The notes under the pieces: model-generated | The model's database searches: none | Seen by the model: only the letters and a program-made list of their open reading frames with translations | Told to the model about the DNA's origin: nothing | Part shown: one piece after another, positions 15,547 to 23,368 of the stretch | Position numbering within the stretch: the first letter of the stretch is position 1 | How the letters are laid out: each line of letters begins with the position of its first letter | Program-made: the position numbers and the translations under genes | NCBI GenBank assembly: GCA_964453335.1 | Contig: CAYVOK010000004.1 | Coordinates: 83,891-147,890 of the forward strand | Source of the DNA: VGBO01 sp964453335 | GTDB taxonomy: Bacteria; Actinomycetota; Acidimicrobiia; Acidimicrobiales; CAIXPF01 | DNA length: 64,000 nucleotides | Direction of reading: 5' to 3'

Positions 15547-16479
15547 TCAGTCGATCGACTTCGACGGACGACCCGTACCCTCGCGGTCCCTTCCACGGAT
15601 GTCGGCGTTCAGGCGTGCGTCGGCCATGAGGGACGCCACGATCGGACGCAACGTCGTCGGATCGTCGACTGGCGGCACGCTCGGACCGCGATGCCAGCCC
15701 TCGGCGATCGCGAGCTCGCGCCCCGAGACCTGGAACACTCGGCCGGTCACCTTCGCCGACTCGGTGCTCGCCAACCAGGTGACGATCGGTGCGATCCAGC
15801 GGGGCGACCGCTGCTCGCGCTCGGCGTCGTCCGCAGGCGCCGGGCCGAGACCCTCCGTCATGCGGGTGAGCGCGCCCGGCGACACGCAGTTCACGGTCAC
15901 CCCGTAGCGGGCGAGCTCCATCGCAGAGATCACCGTGAACGCTGCGATGCCGGCCTTCGCAGCGCCGTAGTTCGTCTGCCCCGGGTTGCCGTAGATGCCC
16001 GACACCGACGTCGTGTTGATGACGCGGGCATCGACCACCTCGCCCGCCTTCACCTTGTCGCGCCAATACGCGGCCGCCCAGCGCGTCGGCGCGAACGTGC
16101 CCTTCAGGTGCACGTCGATCACCGCGTCCCACTCCGCCTCCGTCATGTTCGTGAGCATCCGGTCCCGGAGGATGCCGGCGTTGTTCACGACGACGTCGAG
16201 CGTGCCGAAGTGCTCGACCGCCGTGTTGATCATCCGCTGCGCACCCTCCCAGGAGGACACGCTGTCGCCGTTCGCGACGGCCTCGCCGCCGAGGGCCCGG
16301 ATCTCGGCGACGACCTGCTCGGCGGGCGACAGGTCACCACCGGACCCGTCGACCGATCCGCCGACGTCGTTCACCACGACCTTCGCACCGTGTTCGGCGA
16401 GCATCAGCGCGTGCTCGCGTCCGATGCCCCGACCTGCGCCCGTCACCAGGCACACCCGTCCCTCGCACAACCTCGCCAC
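15547..16479 (-). CDS. SDR-family oxidoreductase (MFE-2/17-beta-HSD4-like)
   Basis: A 310-residue short-chain dehydrogenase. It has the NAD(P)-binding TGAGRGIGREHA with the NDVGG and DGSGG insertion that marks the peroxisomal multifunctional enzyme type 2/3-hydroxyacyl-CoA dehydrogenase branch. Other motifs are NNAGILRD, the catalytic Ser in NTTSVSG, and Tyr/Lys in NYGAAKAG. A role in acyl-CoA or steroid side-chain oxidation is likely from the family. GTG 16479 is preceded by GGGGAGGA. A TAGGCT sequence (16518-16513) overlapping the stop of the upstream membrane-protein gene could provide a separate promoter; otherwise the gene is the last of the sugar-module transcript. Confidence 0.88.
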   Translation of the reverse strand: MARLCEGRVCLVTGAGRGIGREHALMLAEHGAKVVVNDVGGSVDGSGGDLSPAEQVVAEIRALGGEAVANGDSVSSWEGAQRMINTAVEHFGTLDVVVNNAGILRDRMLTNMTEAEWDAVIDVHLKGTFAPTRWAAAYWRDKVKAGEVVDARVINTTSVSGIYGNPGQTNYGAAKAGIAAFTVISAMELARYGVTVNCVSPGALTRMTEGLGPAPADDAEREQRSPRWIAPIVTWLASTESAKVTGRVFQVSGRELAIAEGWHRGPSVPPVDDPTTLRPIVASLMADARLNADIRGRDREGTGRPSKSID

Positions 16480-16515
16480 GACGTCCTCCCCTGACCGCGT
16501 CGACCGCGGCGGAGC

Positions 16516-18216
16516 CTACGACCCCGTCGACGCGGCGGCCGTCACCGCGACCAGCCGGAAGCCGAGCCCGCCGTCGTGGGCGACGTCGACGAGGGTGCGC
16601 AACGGCCCGACACCCGCCTCGACGTTGTCGAGCGCCTCGGCGACGAAGGCCGGCGATCCGTACACCACCGCCGTACGTCGCGCGCCGGATCGGAACTCGG
16701 CCGCGTGTTCGGGCTGGAGTACCCCGCGATCGTGCGGCATCAGCTGCCCGGTGACATGTGCGCCGTACAGGGCCGTATTCGCGCTCGCCTCGCCGACCTC
16801 GGCGATGAAATAGGCGCGTTCGTCGCCGGGAACGGCGTCCATGCGTTCCTCGAACCACACGAGTTCGTCGAGCACGAGGGGGGTTCGCAGATCGTCGTTG
16901 CGGAACACCAGGTCGTAGCGAGGCGAGTAGTCGATCCCGAACACCGGATCCGGCACGTAGGGCGGGGAGCCGAGGTGCGCGACCGCGACGACGAGGAGCA
17001 GCAGCGGCACGGCCACGACGGCACGCGCGGCAACGGCGACGCAGGTGCCCGCACCGATCACTGCGAAGACCTTCCACGACGGCAGATGCGCCCAGCTCGG
17101 CACGCCGAGAGCGAGAACGACGAGCCAGACGGACAGCGAGACGACGGCGATGGGCGTGCTGCGTCGATCGAGCCCCCGCGCGACGACCACGCAGCTGGCC
17201 ATACCGAACGCCGGCGATATGAACGACCAGTAGTACGGGATCTCCAGCCCGCTCTGACCCGCCACGAGCTGCCCGAGGGCATGGATCGCGAACTGCGACG
17301 CGCACAGGAACAGCAGTGCCCGTTCGACCCGGCCGAACCGAACTGCGCCTCGGAGGTGCAGCACTGCTGCGACGCCGAGGACGACGACAGGTGCCCAGAT
17401 CCAGGTGAACGCACCCAACCAGCCGAGCGTCGGGGAACGGAAGTGATCCTGGGTCTGCGGATTGGCGAGCATGAATGCGACGGTCGGCCGGTAGATGTTC
17501 CGGACACCGAAGACAACCAGGAAGAACGCCCATCCACCCACGACGGCGACGGCACCGGCGATACCGGCGACGATGGCCTGCCGCATCATCCTCCGCACGC
17601 CGGACCATGACAGGACGACGCCCATCACGACTGTCGTGGACACGAGCACGATCGACCAGGGGTTGCAGATGCCGAGCAGCGCAGCCAGCACTCCGATCGC
17701 GGCGGCCGTCCTGTCGTCGTGCCGGGTGCGGGTGCAGAGCGCGATCAGGACGACACCGAGACTCACGACGAGGTACTCGACGTAGTCGGAGAAGAACGCC
17801 CGCACGAACACCGGGAGCGTGATCATCACCGTCGATGCCACGAACGTCGGCATGCGGCGCCAACCGCAGCGACGTGCCACGACGTCGACTGCGACGAGGA
17901 CCCCCGCCGCGAGCACCCATCGCAGCAGCAGCCGACCGACGACGTAGGGGAGGACTGCATCGACGAACGCAAGCGGGAGATAGCCGGGCCAGCGACTCAC
18001 GAAGTACCAGTTCTGCCCGACCGCTGAGAGGAAATCGTCGAGGTTCGTGCCTAGACCCGTGTAGAAGCGCGGGTCGAGCGCGTTCGACAACAGCGCGTAC
18101 GGATCGGGGCGGAGGAGCACGAAGAGCGCAACCGGCAGCCCGACGGTGACGACGAGTCGTTCGAGTCGCGCCCGGTCGATCGGCGATCGTCGACCGGTAC
18201 GACGCGTGTCCGTCAT
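16516..18216 (-). CDS. Polytopic membrane protein, GT-C glycosyltransferase-like
   Basis: A 566-residue protein with about ten hydrophobic segments in the first 430 residues (for example RLVVTVGLPVALFVLL, VLAAGVLVAVDVV, AGIAGAVAVVGGWAFFLVV) and a soluble C-terminal region. An early extracytoplasmic segment (DPRFYTGLGTNLDDFL) is placed like the acidic first loop of GT-C enzymes, which use polyprenyl-phosphate sugars outside the membrane. I do not recognise a named family. ATG 18216 overlaps the aminotransferase stop by 4 nt, so it is translationally coupled to it. Base use is visibly less GC-rich here than in the neighbours, typical of surface-polysaccharide genes. Confidence 0.65.
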   Translation of the reverse strand: MTDTRRTGRRSPIDRARLERLVVTVGLPVALFVLLRPDPYALLSNALDPRFYTGLGTNLDDFLSAVGQNWYFVSRWPGYLPLAFVDAVLPYVVGRLLLRWVLAAGVLVAVDVVARRCGWRRMPTFVASTVMITLPVFVRAFFSDYVEYLVVSLGVVLIALCTRTRHDDRTAAAIGVLAALLGICNPWSIVLVSTTVVMGVVLSWSGVRRMMRQAIVAGIAGAVAVVGGWAFFLVVFGVRNIYRPTVAFMLANPQTQDHFRSPTLGWLGAFTWIWAPVVVLGVAAVLHLRGAVRFGRVERALLFLCASQFAIHALGQLVAGQSGLEIPYYWSFISPAFGMASCVVVARGLDRRSTPIAVVSLSVWLVVLALGVPSWAHLPSWKVFAVIGAGTCVAVAARAVVAVPLLLLVVAVAHLGSPPYVPDPVFGIDYSPRYDLVFRNDDLRTPLVLDELVWFEERMDAVPGDERAYFIAEVGEASANTALYGAHVTGQLMPHDRGVLQPEHAAEFRSGARRTAVVYGSPAFVAEALDNVEAGVGPLRTLVDVAHDGGLGFRLVAVTAAASTGS

Positions 18217-19340
18217 GGTCGGAACGTGGTGACCGCGTCGACGACACGGTCGATTTCGTCATCCCGAAGACCGGCGAAGAGCGGGAGACGCACGAGCGTG
18301 TCCCCTGCGTCCTCGGTCACCGGATGCTGCCCGACTCGGCCGCCGAGACGCTCGCCGACCGTCGAGAGATGCAGCGGTTGATAGTGGAACACGGCGAACA
18401 CGTCGCGCTCGCGCAGGTGGGCGATGAACCGGGTGCGCACGTCGAGCGAGGTGAACCGCAGGTGGTACATGTGCGCTGTGTGTGGCGCGTCCGCTCGATC
18501 GAGCGGACGACGGATACCGTGCTCCGCCGCCCAGGACCCAACGTCTGCGTGGTAACGGTCCCAGATCGCGTGTCGGCGCCGCTGCACGTCGTCGAACCGT
18601 TCGAGCTGACCCACGAGGACGCCAGCCAACAAGTCGGAGAGCACCCACGACGAACCGACGTCCACCCAGGTGTACTTGTCGACCTGCCCGCGGAGGAACC
18701 GGCTCCGGTCGGTGCCCTTCTCCCGCAGGATCTCGGCACGTTCGACGAGTTCCGGGTCGTTGCCGTGCAGCGCCCCACCCTCACCGCAGGTGACGTTCTT
18801 CGTCTCGTGGAAGCTCATCGTCGACAGGTGACCGAACGTCCCGAGCACACCGCCGTCGGCCTCGCCGAACAGGCCGTGCGCGTTGTCCTCGACGAGGAGG
18901 AGACCGTGCCGGTCGGCGATCTCACGGAATCGGCGTGGCGTCGCACCCACGCCGGCGTAGTGGACGACGCAGATCGCCCGGGTCCGCTCGGTGATCGCCG
19001 CCTCGACGAGGTCGGGACACAGGTTCAGCGTGTCCGGACGGACGTCGACGAACACCGGTGTCGCACCGTGGAGGAGGAACGCCGACGCCGTGGACACGAA
19101 CGTGTACGCCGGCACGATCACCTCGTCACCCGGTGCGAACCGACCGAGCAGCGCGGCCATCTCGAGCGCGTGCGTGCACGACGTGGTGAGCAGCGTGCGC
19201 CCGCCTCCGTGACCGACTTCGAGCGCCGACTCGGCGCGGCGAGTGAACGGTCCGTTGCCCGAGACGTGTCCGTCCGCGACGGCCTGTGCGAGGTAGGCCA
19301 GCTCCTTGCCGTCGAAGGTCGCCCGGTTGAACGGGATCAT
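18213..19340 (-). CDS. rffA: DegT/DnrJ/EryC1-family aminotransferase (dTDP-4-keto-sugar, RffA/WecE-like)
   Basis: A 375-residue PLP-dependent sugar aminotransferase. It begins IPFNRATFDGKELAYLAQA, close to RffA/WecE (dTDP-4-amino-4,6-dideoxygalactose transaminase), which aminates dTDP-4-keto-6-deoxyglucose. PLP motifs are TTSCTHALEMAALL, VIVPAYTFVSTASAF, VEDNAHGLFG and FHETKNVTCGEGGAL with Lys181 as the Schiff-base lysine. It overlaps the GT2 gene upstream and the membrane protein downstream by 4 nt each, forming a three-gene coupled set. The expected product would be an activated 4-amino-4,6-dideoxyhexose for glycan or lipid decoration. No dTDP-sugar synthesis genes (rmlA/B) are in the window. 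Confidence 0.87.
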   Translation of the reverse strand: MIPFNRATFDGKELAYLAQAVADGHVSGNGPFTRRAESALEVGHGGGRTLLTTSCTHALEMAALLGRFAPGDEVIVPAYTFVSTASAFLLHGATPVFVDVRPDTLNLCPDLVEAAITERTRAICVVHYAGVGATPRRFREIADRHGLLLVEDNAHGLFGEADGGVLGTFGHLSTMSFHETKNVTCGEGGALHGNDPELVERAEILREKGTDRSRFLRGQVDKYTWVDVGSSWVLSDLLAGVLVGQLERFDDVQRRRHAIWDRYHADVGSWAAEHGIRRPLDRADAPHTAHMYHLRFTSLDVRTRFIAHLRERDVFAVFHYQPLHLSTVGERLGGRVGQHPVTEDAGDTLVRLPLFAGLRDDEIDRVVDAVTTFRP

Positions 19341-20308
19341 CCCGCACCACCCCCCGGCGACGGCACGAGTTGCTCGGCGACCACGTAGCTCGGTCGTCGC
19401 ATCACCCGGAAGTGCATGCGGGCCAGGTACTCACCGATGATGCCGAGCGTCATCAGTTGCACCCCGGAGAAGATCGCGATCATCGACGCGAGGAACGGGA
19501 ACCCCGGCGTCGAGCCACCGGTGACCGCAAGGCGGCCGAGCACCCAGACGAGGAGCGCCACACCGAGGAACGACGTGGCGATACCGACCGTGGTCGCGAT
19601 CTGCAACGGGAGCGCGCTGTAACCGGTTGCGATGTCGATCGCGAACCGCAACAGCCGCCGGAACGTGTAGTTCGACCGGCCGACGGCGCGGTCGTGATGA
19701 ACCACGTCGTGCCCTGCGAAGCGCGAGGTCGACCATGACAGCAGGGCGTCCAGTGATACGCCAGGACCGAGATCGGCCGAGAACCCGTCCCGCAGCGACG
19801 TGCGGAACACCCGGTACGAGCTGAGCAGCGCCGCGTGCTCCACACCGAGCACTCCGGACATCACCGTGCGCAGGCCGGTCGACCCGCCACGGCGCCAGCG
19901 ACGCTGTGCCACCGCACGGGGCCGGCCGTAGACGACGTCGACGTCGTCGGTGAGCGCTGCGAGCAGCCCGGGGAGTTCTTCGGGGGGGTTCTGCAGATCA
20001 TCGTCGAGCGTGGCGATGAGCACCAGGCGGGCCGTCCGGACACCGGCGAGAAGTGCACTGTGTTGTCCGGCGTTGCGACCGAGACGGACACCGACCACGT
20101 GCGGGTGCGCAGCCACGAGTTCACGGATCACCTGCCATGTCGCCGACGGGCTTCCGTCGTCTACCAGCACGATCTCGTGAGGGACGTCACCGAGCGCGGC
20201 GTCGATCCGATCGACGAGCACCGGCAACGTGTCCGTGCTCCGGTACACCGGCACCACCACCGACACCCCGGGCCCGAGACCGACGGGGGCGACACGGGCT
20301 TCGGACAC
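19337..20308 (-). CDS. Family 2 glycosyltransferase, polyprenyl-phosphate type (ArnC/GtrB-like)
   Basis: A 323-residue membrane-anchored GT2. The GT-A domain shows VSVVVPVYRS, EIVLVDDGSPSATW and TLDDDLQNPPEEL (metal-binding acidic triad). Two C-terminal transmembrane helices (about IATTVGIATSFLGVALLVWV and FLASMIAIFSGVQLMTLGI) precede LGIIGEYLARMHF, the signature end of undecaprenyl-phosphate glycosyltransferases such as ArnC, GtrB and YfdH. It probably loads a sugar onto the lipid carrier, possibly the amino sugar made by the adjacent aminotransferase, for use by the GT-C-like protein. GTG 20308 sits 6 nt after TAGAGT, so it is leaderless. Confidence 0.88.
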   Translation of the reverse strand: MSEARVAPVGLGPGVSVVVPVYRSTDTLPVLVDRIDAALGDVPHEIVLVDDGSPSATWQVIRELVAAHPHVVGVRLGRNAGQHSALLAGVRTARLVLIATLDDDLQNPPEELPGLLAALTDDVDVVYGRPRAVAQRRWRRGGSTGLRTVMSGVLGVEHAALLSSYRVFRTSLRDGFSADLGPGVSLDALLSWSTSRFAGHDVVHHDRAVGRSNYTFRRLLRFAIDIATGYSALPLQIATTVGIATSFLGVALLVWVLGRLAVTGGSTPGFPFLASMIAIFSGVQLMTLGIIGEYLARMHFRVMRRPSYVVAEQLVPSPGGGAG

Positions 20309-20314
20309 GGTTGC

Positions 20315-20324
20315 ACTCTACGCT
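20315..20324. promoter_or_regulatory. Overlapping divergent -10 boxes (TAGAGT minus, TACGCT plus)
   Basis: The minus box TAGAGT (20320-20315) ends 6 nt before the GT2 start GTG 20308. The plus box TACGCT (20319-20324) lies 38 nt before the methyltransferase GTG 20363. They share the self-complementary TA at 20319-20320, so RNA polymerase cannot open both at once. Confidence 0.5.
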
Positions 20325-20362
20325 GCCGCCCGAACGACCTTCGACGATGCAGAGGAGCGGAC

Positions 20363-21226
20363 GTGGGGGCCACGGACAGCGGGCTGGTCGACGAACTGGT
20401 GCGGCGCGGTTGGACGCTGCCGCCGGTCGTCGACGGCGTGTACCGGCCAGGACACTCGACCGACCCGGACGCCGTCTCCTATCCGGGCTCGGGCATCGAC
20501 GTGCTCGTCGAGCACGCCGAGGGCAGCTGGTGGACCGCCCACCGGGCAGGGTGGGCGGCGCGCGAACTCGCCGACCACGGCATCCGCTCCCTCCTCGACG
20601 TCGGTGCGGGCAGCGGGTCGATGGCGGTCGCCCTCCGATCGTCCGGCATCGACGTCGTCGGTGTCGAGCCGCATCCCCATGGCGCCGCGGCGATCGCAGC
20701 GGCCGGCGTGCCGGCCGTGTGCGGTGGACTCGCCGACCTCGCCCTCCCCGACGCGAGCGTCACGGCGATCGGGTTCTTCGACGTGCTCGAGCACCTGCCC
20801 GACCCCGTCGACGCGCTCCGGGAGGCCGCCCGGGTGCTGCGGCCCGACGGGGTGATCCTCGTCGCCGTGCCCGCCTACCGGTGGCTGTGGAGCGCCGAGG
20901 ACGAACACGCCGGGCACTTCCGGCGCTACGACCGCGCCATGGTGCGCGCCGAGGCCCGGGCGGCCGGCCTGCTCGTCGTGCGGACCGAGCACCTCTTCGC
21001 CTCGCTCGTCCCCCTCGTCGCCGCAGTCCGCCGCCTCCCCTACCTGCTCGGCAGGCGGCCGGCACCGGCGGACGTCGAGCAGGCCGTCGGCCGTCAGCTC
21101 GACCCGCCGGCGTCGATCGCCCGTGCGGCGGGCGCGGTACTCGGCGTCGAGGACCGGATCGCCCGCGTCGCGTCGCTGCCCTTCGGCACGTCGCTCGTCG
21201 CCGTGCTGCGACGCCCGTCCCGCTGA
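20363..21226 (+). CDS. Class I SAM-dependent methyltransferase
   Basis: A 287-residue protein. The SAM-binding domain has SLLDVGAGSGSMAVALRSSG (motif I), VVGVEPHP (motif II), GFFDVLEHLPDPVDALREA and VLRPDGVILVAVPAYRWLWS, which is the Methyltransf_11/23 pattern with the DEHxGHFRRYDR block common in methyltransferases next to glycosyltransferases. A polyketide/sugar or lipid acceptor is possible. GTG 20363 follows AGAGGAGCGG, a good ribosome-binding site, and here there is a real leader of about 30 nt. It is divergent from the GT2 gene, suggesting a role in the same surface pathway. It converges on lepB (13 nt). Confidence 0.83.
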   Translation: MGATDSGLVDELVRRGWTLPPVVDGVYRPGHSTDPDAVSYPGSGIDVLVEHAEGSWWTAHRAGWAARELADHGIRSLLDVGAGSGSMAVALRSSGIDVVGVEPHPHGAAAIAAAGVPAVCGGLADLALPDASVTAIGFFDVLEHLPDPVDALREAARVLRPDGVILVAVPAYRWLWSAEDEHAGHFRRYDRAMVRAEARAAGLLVVRTEHLFASLVPLVAAVRRLPYLLGRRPAPADVEQAVGRQLDPPASIARAAGAVLGVEDRIARVASLPFGTSLVAVLRRPSR

Positions 21227-21239
21227 GAGGACCGTCCGC

Positions 21240-21866
21240 TCAGAGCAGCCCGATGCGCCCGACCGGCCACAGCCGGACGAAGGCGTGACCGACGATCTCG
21301 GCCTCGTCGACGGGGCCGAAGCAGCGACCGTCGAGGCTCTGCCCCCGGTTGTCGCCGAGCACGAACACGTGCCCGTCGGGGACGACGATCTCCTCGTCGG
21401 GCCGGTACCGGCCGCACGCACCCTGCATGGTCGTGACCGTCGGCGCACCGGAGGCGTCGTCCTTCACCCACGGTTCGTCCTGCACCTCGCCGTTGACGAC
21501 GAGACGACCGTCGCGCGCAGCGACCGTGTCGCCGCCGACCGCGACGACCCGCTTGATGAGCTGCGCCGGTTGCCCCTGCTGGGGCGACGGGTTGTCGAAC
21601 ACGATCACGTCACCACGGTCGACCGACCCGAGCCGGTAGGAGAGCTTCGACACGAGCACGCGGTCACCGACGAGCAGTGTGTTCTCCATCGATCCGCTCG
21701 GGATCACGAACGCCTGTGCGACCCACGTCTTGATCACGAGCGCCGCGATCACCGCCACGCCGACGGCGACGACCCACTCGACCGCCCCACGGCGACCGGC
21801 CGCGATCCGTCGACGGCGACGCGCCGCGGCGAACTCCCGGGCGGCCTCGTCGGAGGTCGCCATCAA
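21240..21866 (-). CDS. lepB: Signal peptidase I
   Basis: Membrane-bound serine protease that removes signal peptides from exported proteins. The 208-residue protein has one N-terminal transmembrane helix (about 31-46, WVVAVGVAVIAALVIK), then the catalytic FVIPSGSMENTL with Ser59 before Met60, the general base in LIKRVVAVGGDT (Lys105) and the box near the end LGDNRGQSLDGRCFG. It overlaps the preceding MBL gene by 4 nt (ATGA). This is not the common rplS-lepB-rnhB setting of actinobacteria, so a second lepB may exist elsewhere. Confidence 0.95.
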   Translation of the reverse strand: MMATSDEAAREFAAARRRRRIAAGRRGAVEWVVAVGVAVIAALVIKTWVAQAFVIPSGSMENTLLVGDRVLVSKLSYRLGSVDRGDVIVFDNPSPQQGQPAQLIKRVVAVGGDTVAARDGRLVVNGEVQDEPWVKDDASGAPTVTTMQGACGRYRPDEEIVVPDGHVFVLGDNRGQSLDGRCFGPVDEAEIVGHAFVRLWPVGRIGLL

Positions 21867-22768
21867 GCGGCCACGCGGTAACGGCCCGGCTCGACCTCGA
21901 CGACCTGCCCTGCGGCGACGAACGCTGCGAGGTGCAGTTCGGCGGTGCGACGCTCGACCATGTCGACGAACGACAGGTCGACGCCGGGGCGGTACACGAA
22001 CCGGTGGCGCACGAGGTCCTCGAGCGTGCGGGGCTCGGCGAGGTGTTCGAGCATCGCGATCTCACGTCGGTCGATGACTGCCTCGAAGTCGTCGAGAAGG
22101 GCGAGGAACGTGGCCCGACCTTCGATGACACCCTTGTGGTGGAAGGTCCCGAACCAGCGGGCGTCGACCTCACGGCAGCGGGCGATGCTGCGCCGGAACC
22201 CGTCGAGGGTCGACGAGGCGTCGCCGTAGTACGGGCCGAAGCCGGTGAGGTCGATGTCGCCGATCGCGAAGAACCCGTCGGGTTCGACGAGGAACCCGCA
22301 GTGCCCGGCGGTGTGGCCGGGCAGGAAGATCGCCGTGACCGTGCGACCGCCGCCGAGATCCCACTGCATGCCGTCCTCGAACGGTGCGGCGTCGGGGCGA
22401 CCGACGTAGTGGAAGTCCCGCAGGACCTCCTCCTGCCAGTGCGCGCGGAGCTCACCCTCGTAGCCGTAGGCGTCCATCAGACCGTCGATCGACACCATCG
22501 CCGGGTGGTCGTCGCGGTGCACCCACACCGGGAGCGTCGGGTAGTGGACGAGGCCGGGGACGTGGTCTTCGTGCACGTGGGAGAGCAGCACCCCGTCGAC
22601 CGGCACCGGGGCCCCGCCCCGGGCGTGCACCGTCATCGACGGGTCGACGAGCAGACGGCTCTCGGACCCCTCGAACAGGAACGAGTTGCCATCGGGGTAC
22701 TTCCCGCCGTCGGCCCCGCCCATCACGAGCACGCCGCCGTACCGCTGATCCTCCGCCGTCGACCCCAT
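21863..22768 (-). CDS. Metallo-beta-lactamase-fold hydrolase
   Basis: A 301-residue MBL protein with canonical metal motif LLSHVHEDHVPG (His64, His66, Asp68, His69), IFLPGHTAGHCGFLVEPDG and FAIGDIDLTGFGPYYGD. The C-terminal third (EHLAEPRTLEDLVRHRFVYRP onwards) is helical and ends in a winged-helix-like AELHLAAFVAAGQVVEVEPG, typical of the LACTB2/glyoxalase-II-like group with a degradation- or DNA-processing-type tail. The substrate is unknown. ATG 22768 has GGTGGAGG upstream and overlaps the stop of a six-codon leaderless mini-ORF (TGATG). lepB follows with a 4-nt overlap. Confidence 0.83.
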   Translation of the reverse strand: MGSTAEDQRYGGVLVMGGADGGKYPDGNSFLFEGSESRLLVDPSMTVHARGGAPVPVDGVLLSHVHEDHVPGLVHYPTLPVWVHRDDHPAMVSIDGLMDAYGYEGELRAHWQEEVLRDFHYVGRPDAAPFEDGMQWDLGGGRTVTAIFLPGHTAGHCGFLVEPDGFFAIGDIDLTGFGPYYGDASSTLDGFRRSIARCREVDARWFGTFHHKGVIEGRATFLALLDDFEAVIDRREIAMLEHLAEPRTLEDLVRHRFVYRPGVDLSFVDMVERRTAELHLAAFVAAGQVVEVEPGRYRVAA

Positions 22769-22788
22769 CACCGGACCTCCACCTGCAT
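22768..22788 (-). CDS. Leaderless six-codon mini-ORF MQVEVR before MBL gene
   Basis: ATG 22788 lies 9 nt after a TACCGT box on the minus strand. The frame has six codons and stops at TGA 22770-22768, which shares one base with the MBL ATG (TGATG). The main ribosome-binding site GGTGGAGG lies within it. Same layout as at 14604-14624. Confidence 0.4.
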   Translation of the reverse strand: MQVEVR

Positions 22789-22797
22789 CGGACCGCC

Positions 22798-22803
22798 ACG
22801 GTA
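22798..22803 (-). promoter_or_regulatory. -10 box (TACCGT), MBL-lepB unit
   Basis: Minus-strand TACCGT ends 9 nt before the mini-ORF ATG 22788 and 29 nt before the MBL start. Confidence 0.45.
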
Positions 22804-22812
22804 GCCGCCCAC

Positions 22813-22818
22813 TACGAT
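22813..22818 (+). promoter_or_regulatory. -10 box (TACGAT), Nudix gene
   Basis: TACGAT ends 8 nt before GTG 22827, the first codon of a mini-ORF that overlaps the Nudix start. Confidence 0.5.
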
Positions 22819-22826
22819 CCGCCGAC

Positions 22827-22847
22827 GTGCGGAGCACCGGGCGATGA
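22827..22847 (+). CDS. Leaderless six-codon mini-ORF VRSTGR before Nudix gene
   Basis: GTG 22827 lies 8 nt after TACGAT. Six codons later the TGA (22845-22847) overlaps the Nudix ATG 22844 as ATGA. The frame differs from the Nudix gene, so it is not simply an upstream start. The spacing between the two start codons (17 nt) is identical to that at 14624/14607. Confidence 0.4.
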   Translation: MRSTGR

Positions 22848-23329
22848 GCTTCCTCTGGCGGCGACAGGCGGCGCGTGTCGTGCCCCTCGACGAACACGGT
22901 CGGGTGTACCTGATCAACGCCCGCGATCCGGGTGACCCGTCGAAGCCGCCGTGGTGGGAGATCCCCGGTGGTGGGATCGAGGCGTTCGAGTCGTCGGCCC
23001 ACGCCTGCGCCCGTGAACTCTGGGAGGAAGCCGGCATCCGTGACGCCGAGATCGGGCCGGTCGTGTGGACCCAGCACGTGAACTTCACGTTCGCCGGCTA
23101 CCACTTCGACCAGGACGAGGTCATCCACGTCGCGTGGTGCCGATCCGACAGTCAGCACGAACCGCAGGGTCTCGAGCTGTTCGAGGCGATGGCGTTCGAA
23201 GGGGGCCGCTGGTGGACCCTCGAGGACCTGCTCGCGTCCGACGAACCGACGCTGCCGCCGCGTCTGCGCGAGTTCCTCCCAGCGCTGCTCGCCGGCGAGC
23301 TCCCCGAGGAACCCATCAACATCGAGTGA
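22844..23329 (+). CDS. Nudix hydrolase
   Basis: A 161-residue Nudix-fold pyrophosphohydrolase. The full Nudix box GX5EX7REXXEEXG is present from Gly43 to Gly64 (GGGIEAFE...ARELWEEAGI: Glu49, Arg57, Glu58, Glu61, Glu62, Gly64), so it should bind Mg2+ and hydrolyse a nucleoside diphosphate linked to another moiety. It opens with ARVVPLDEHGRVYLINARDP, common in small actinobacterial Nudix proteins; the substrate is unknown. ATG 22844 has no strong Shine-Dalgarno of its own (GGGCG just upstream) and is probably reached by coupling from the mini-ORF. Confidence 0.92.
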   Translation: MSFLWRRQAARVVPLDEHGRVYLINARDPGDPSKPPWWEIPGGGIEAFESSAHACARELWEEAGIRDAEIGPVVWTQHVNFTFAGYHFDQDEVIHVAWCRSDSQHEPQGLELFEAMAFEGGRWWTLEDLLASDEPTLPPRLREFLPALLAGELPEEPINIE

Positions 23330-23355
23330 CGGCGACGGGCGACGCCACCGGTGGG

Positions 23356-23361
23356 TAGGGT
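23356..23361 (+). promoter_or_regulatory. -10 box (TAGGGT), enoyl-CoA hydratase gene
   Basis: TAGGGT ends 7 nt before ATG 23369 and favours that start over GTG 23351. Confidence 0.6.
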
Positions 23362-23368
23362 CCCCGCC

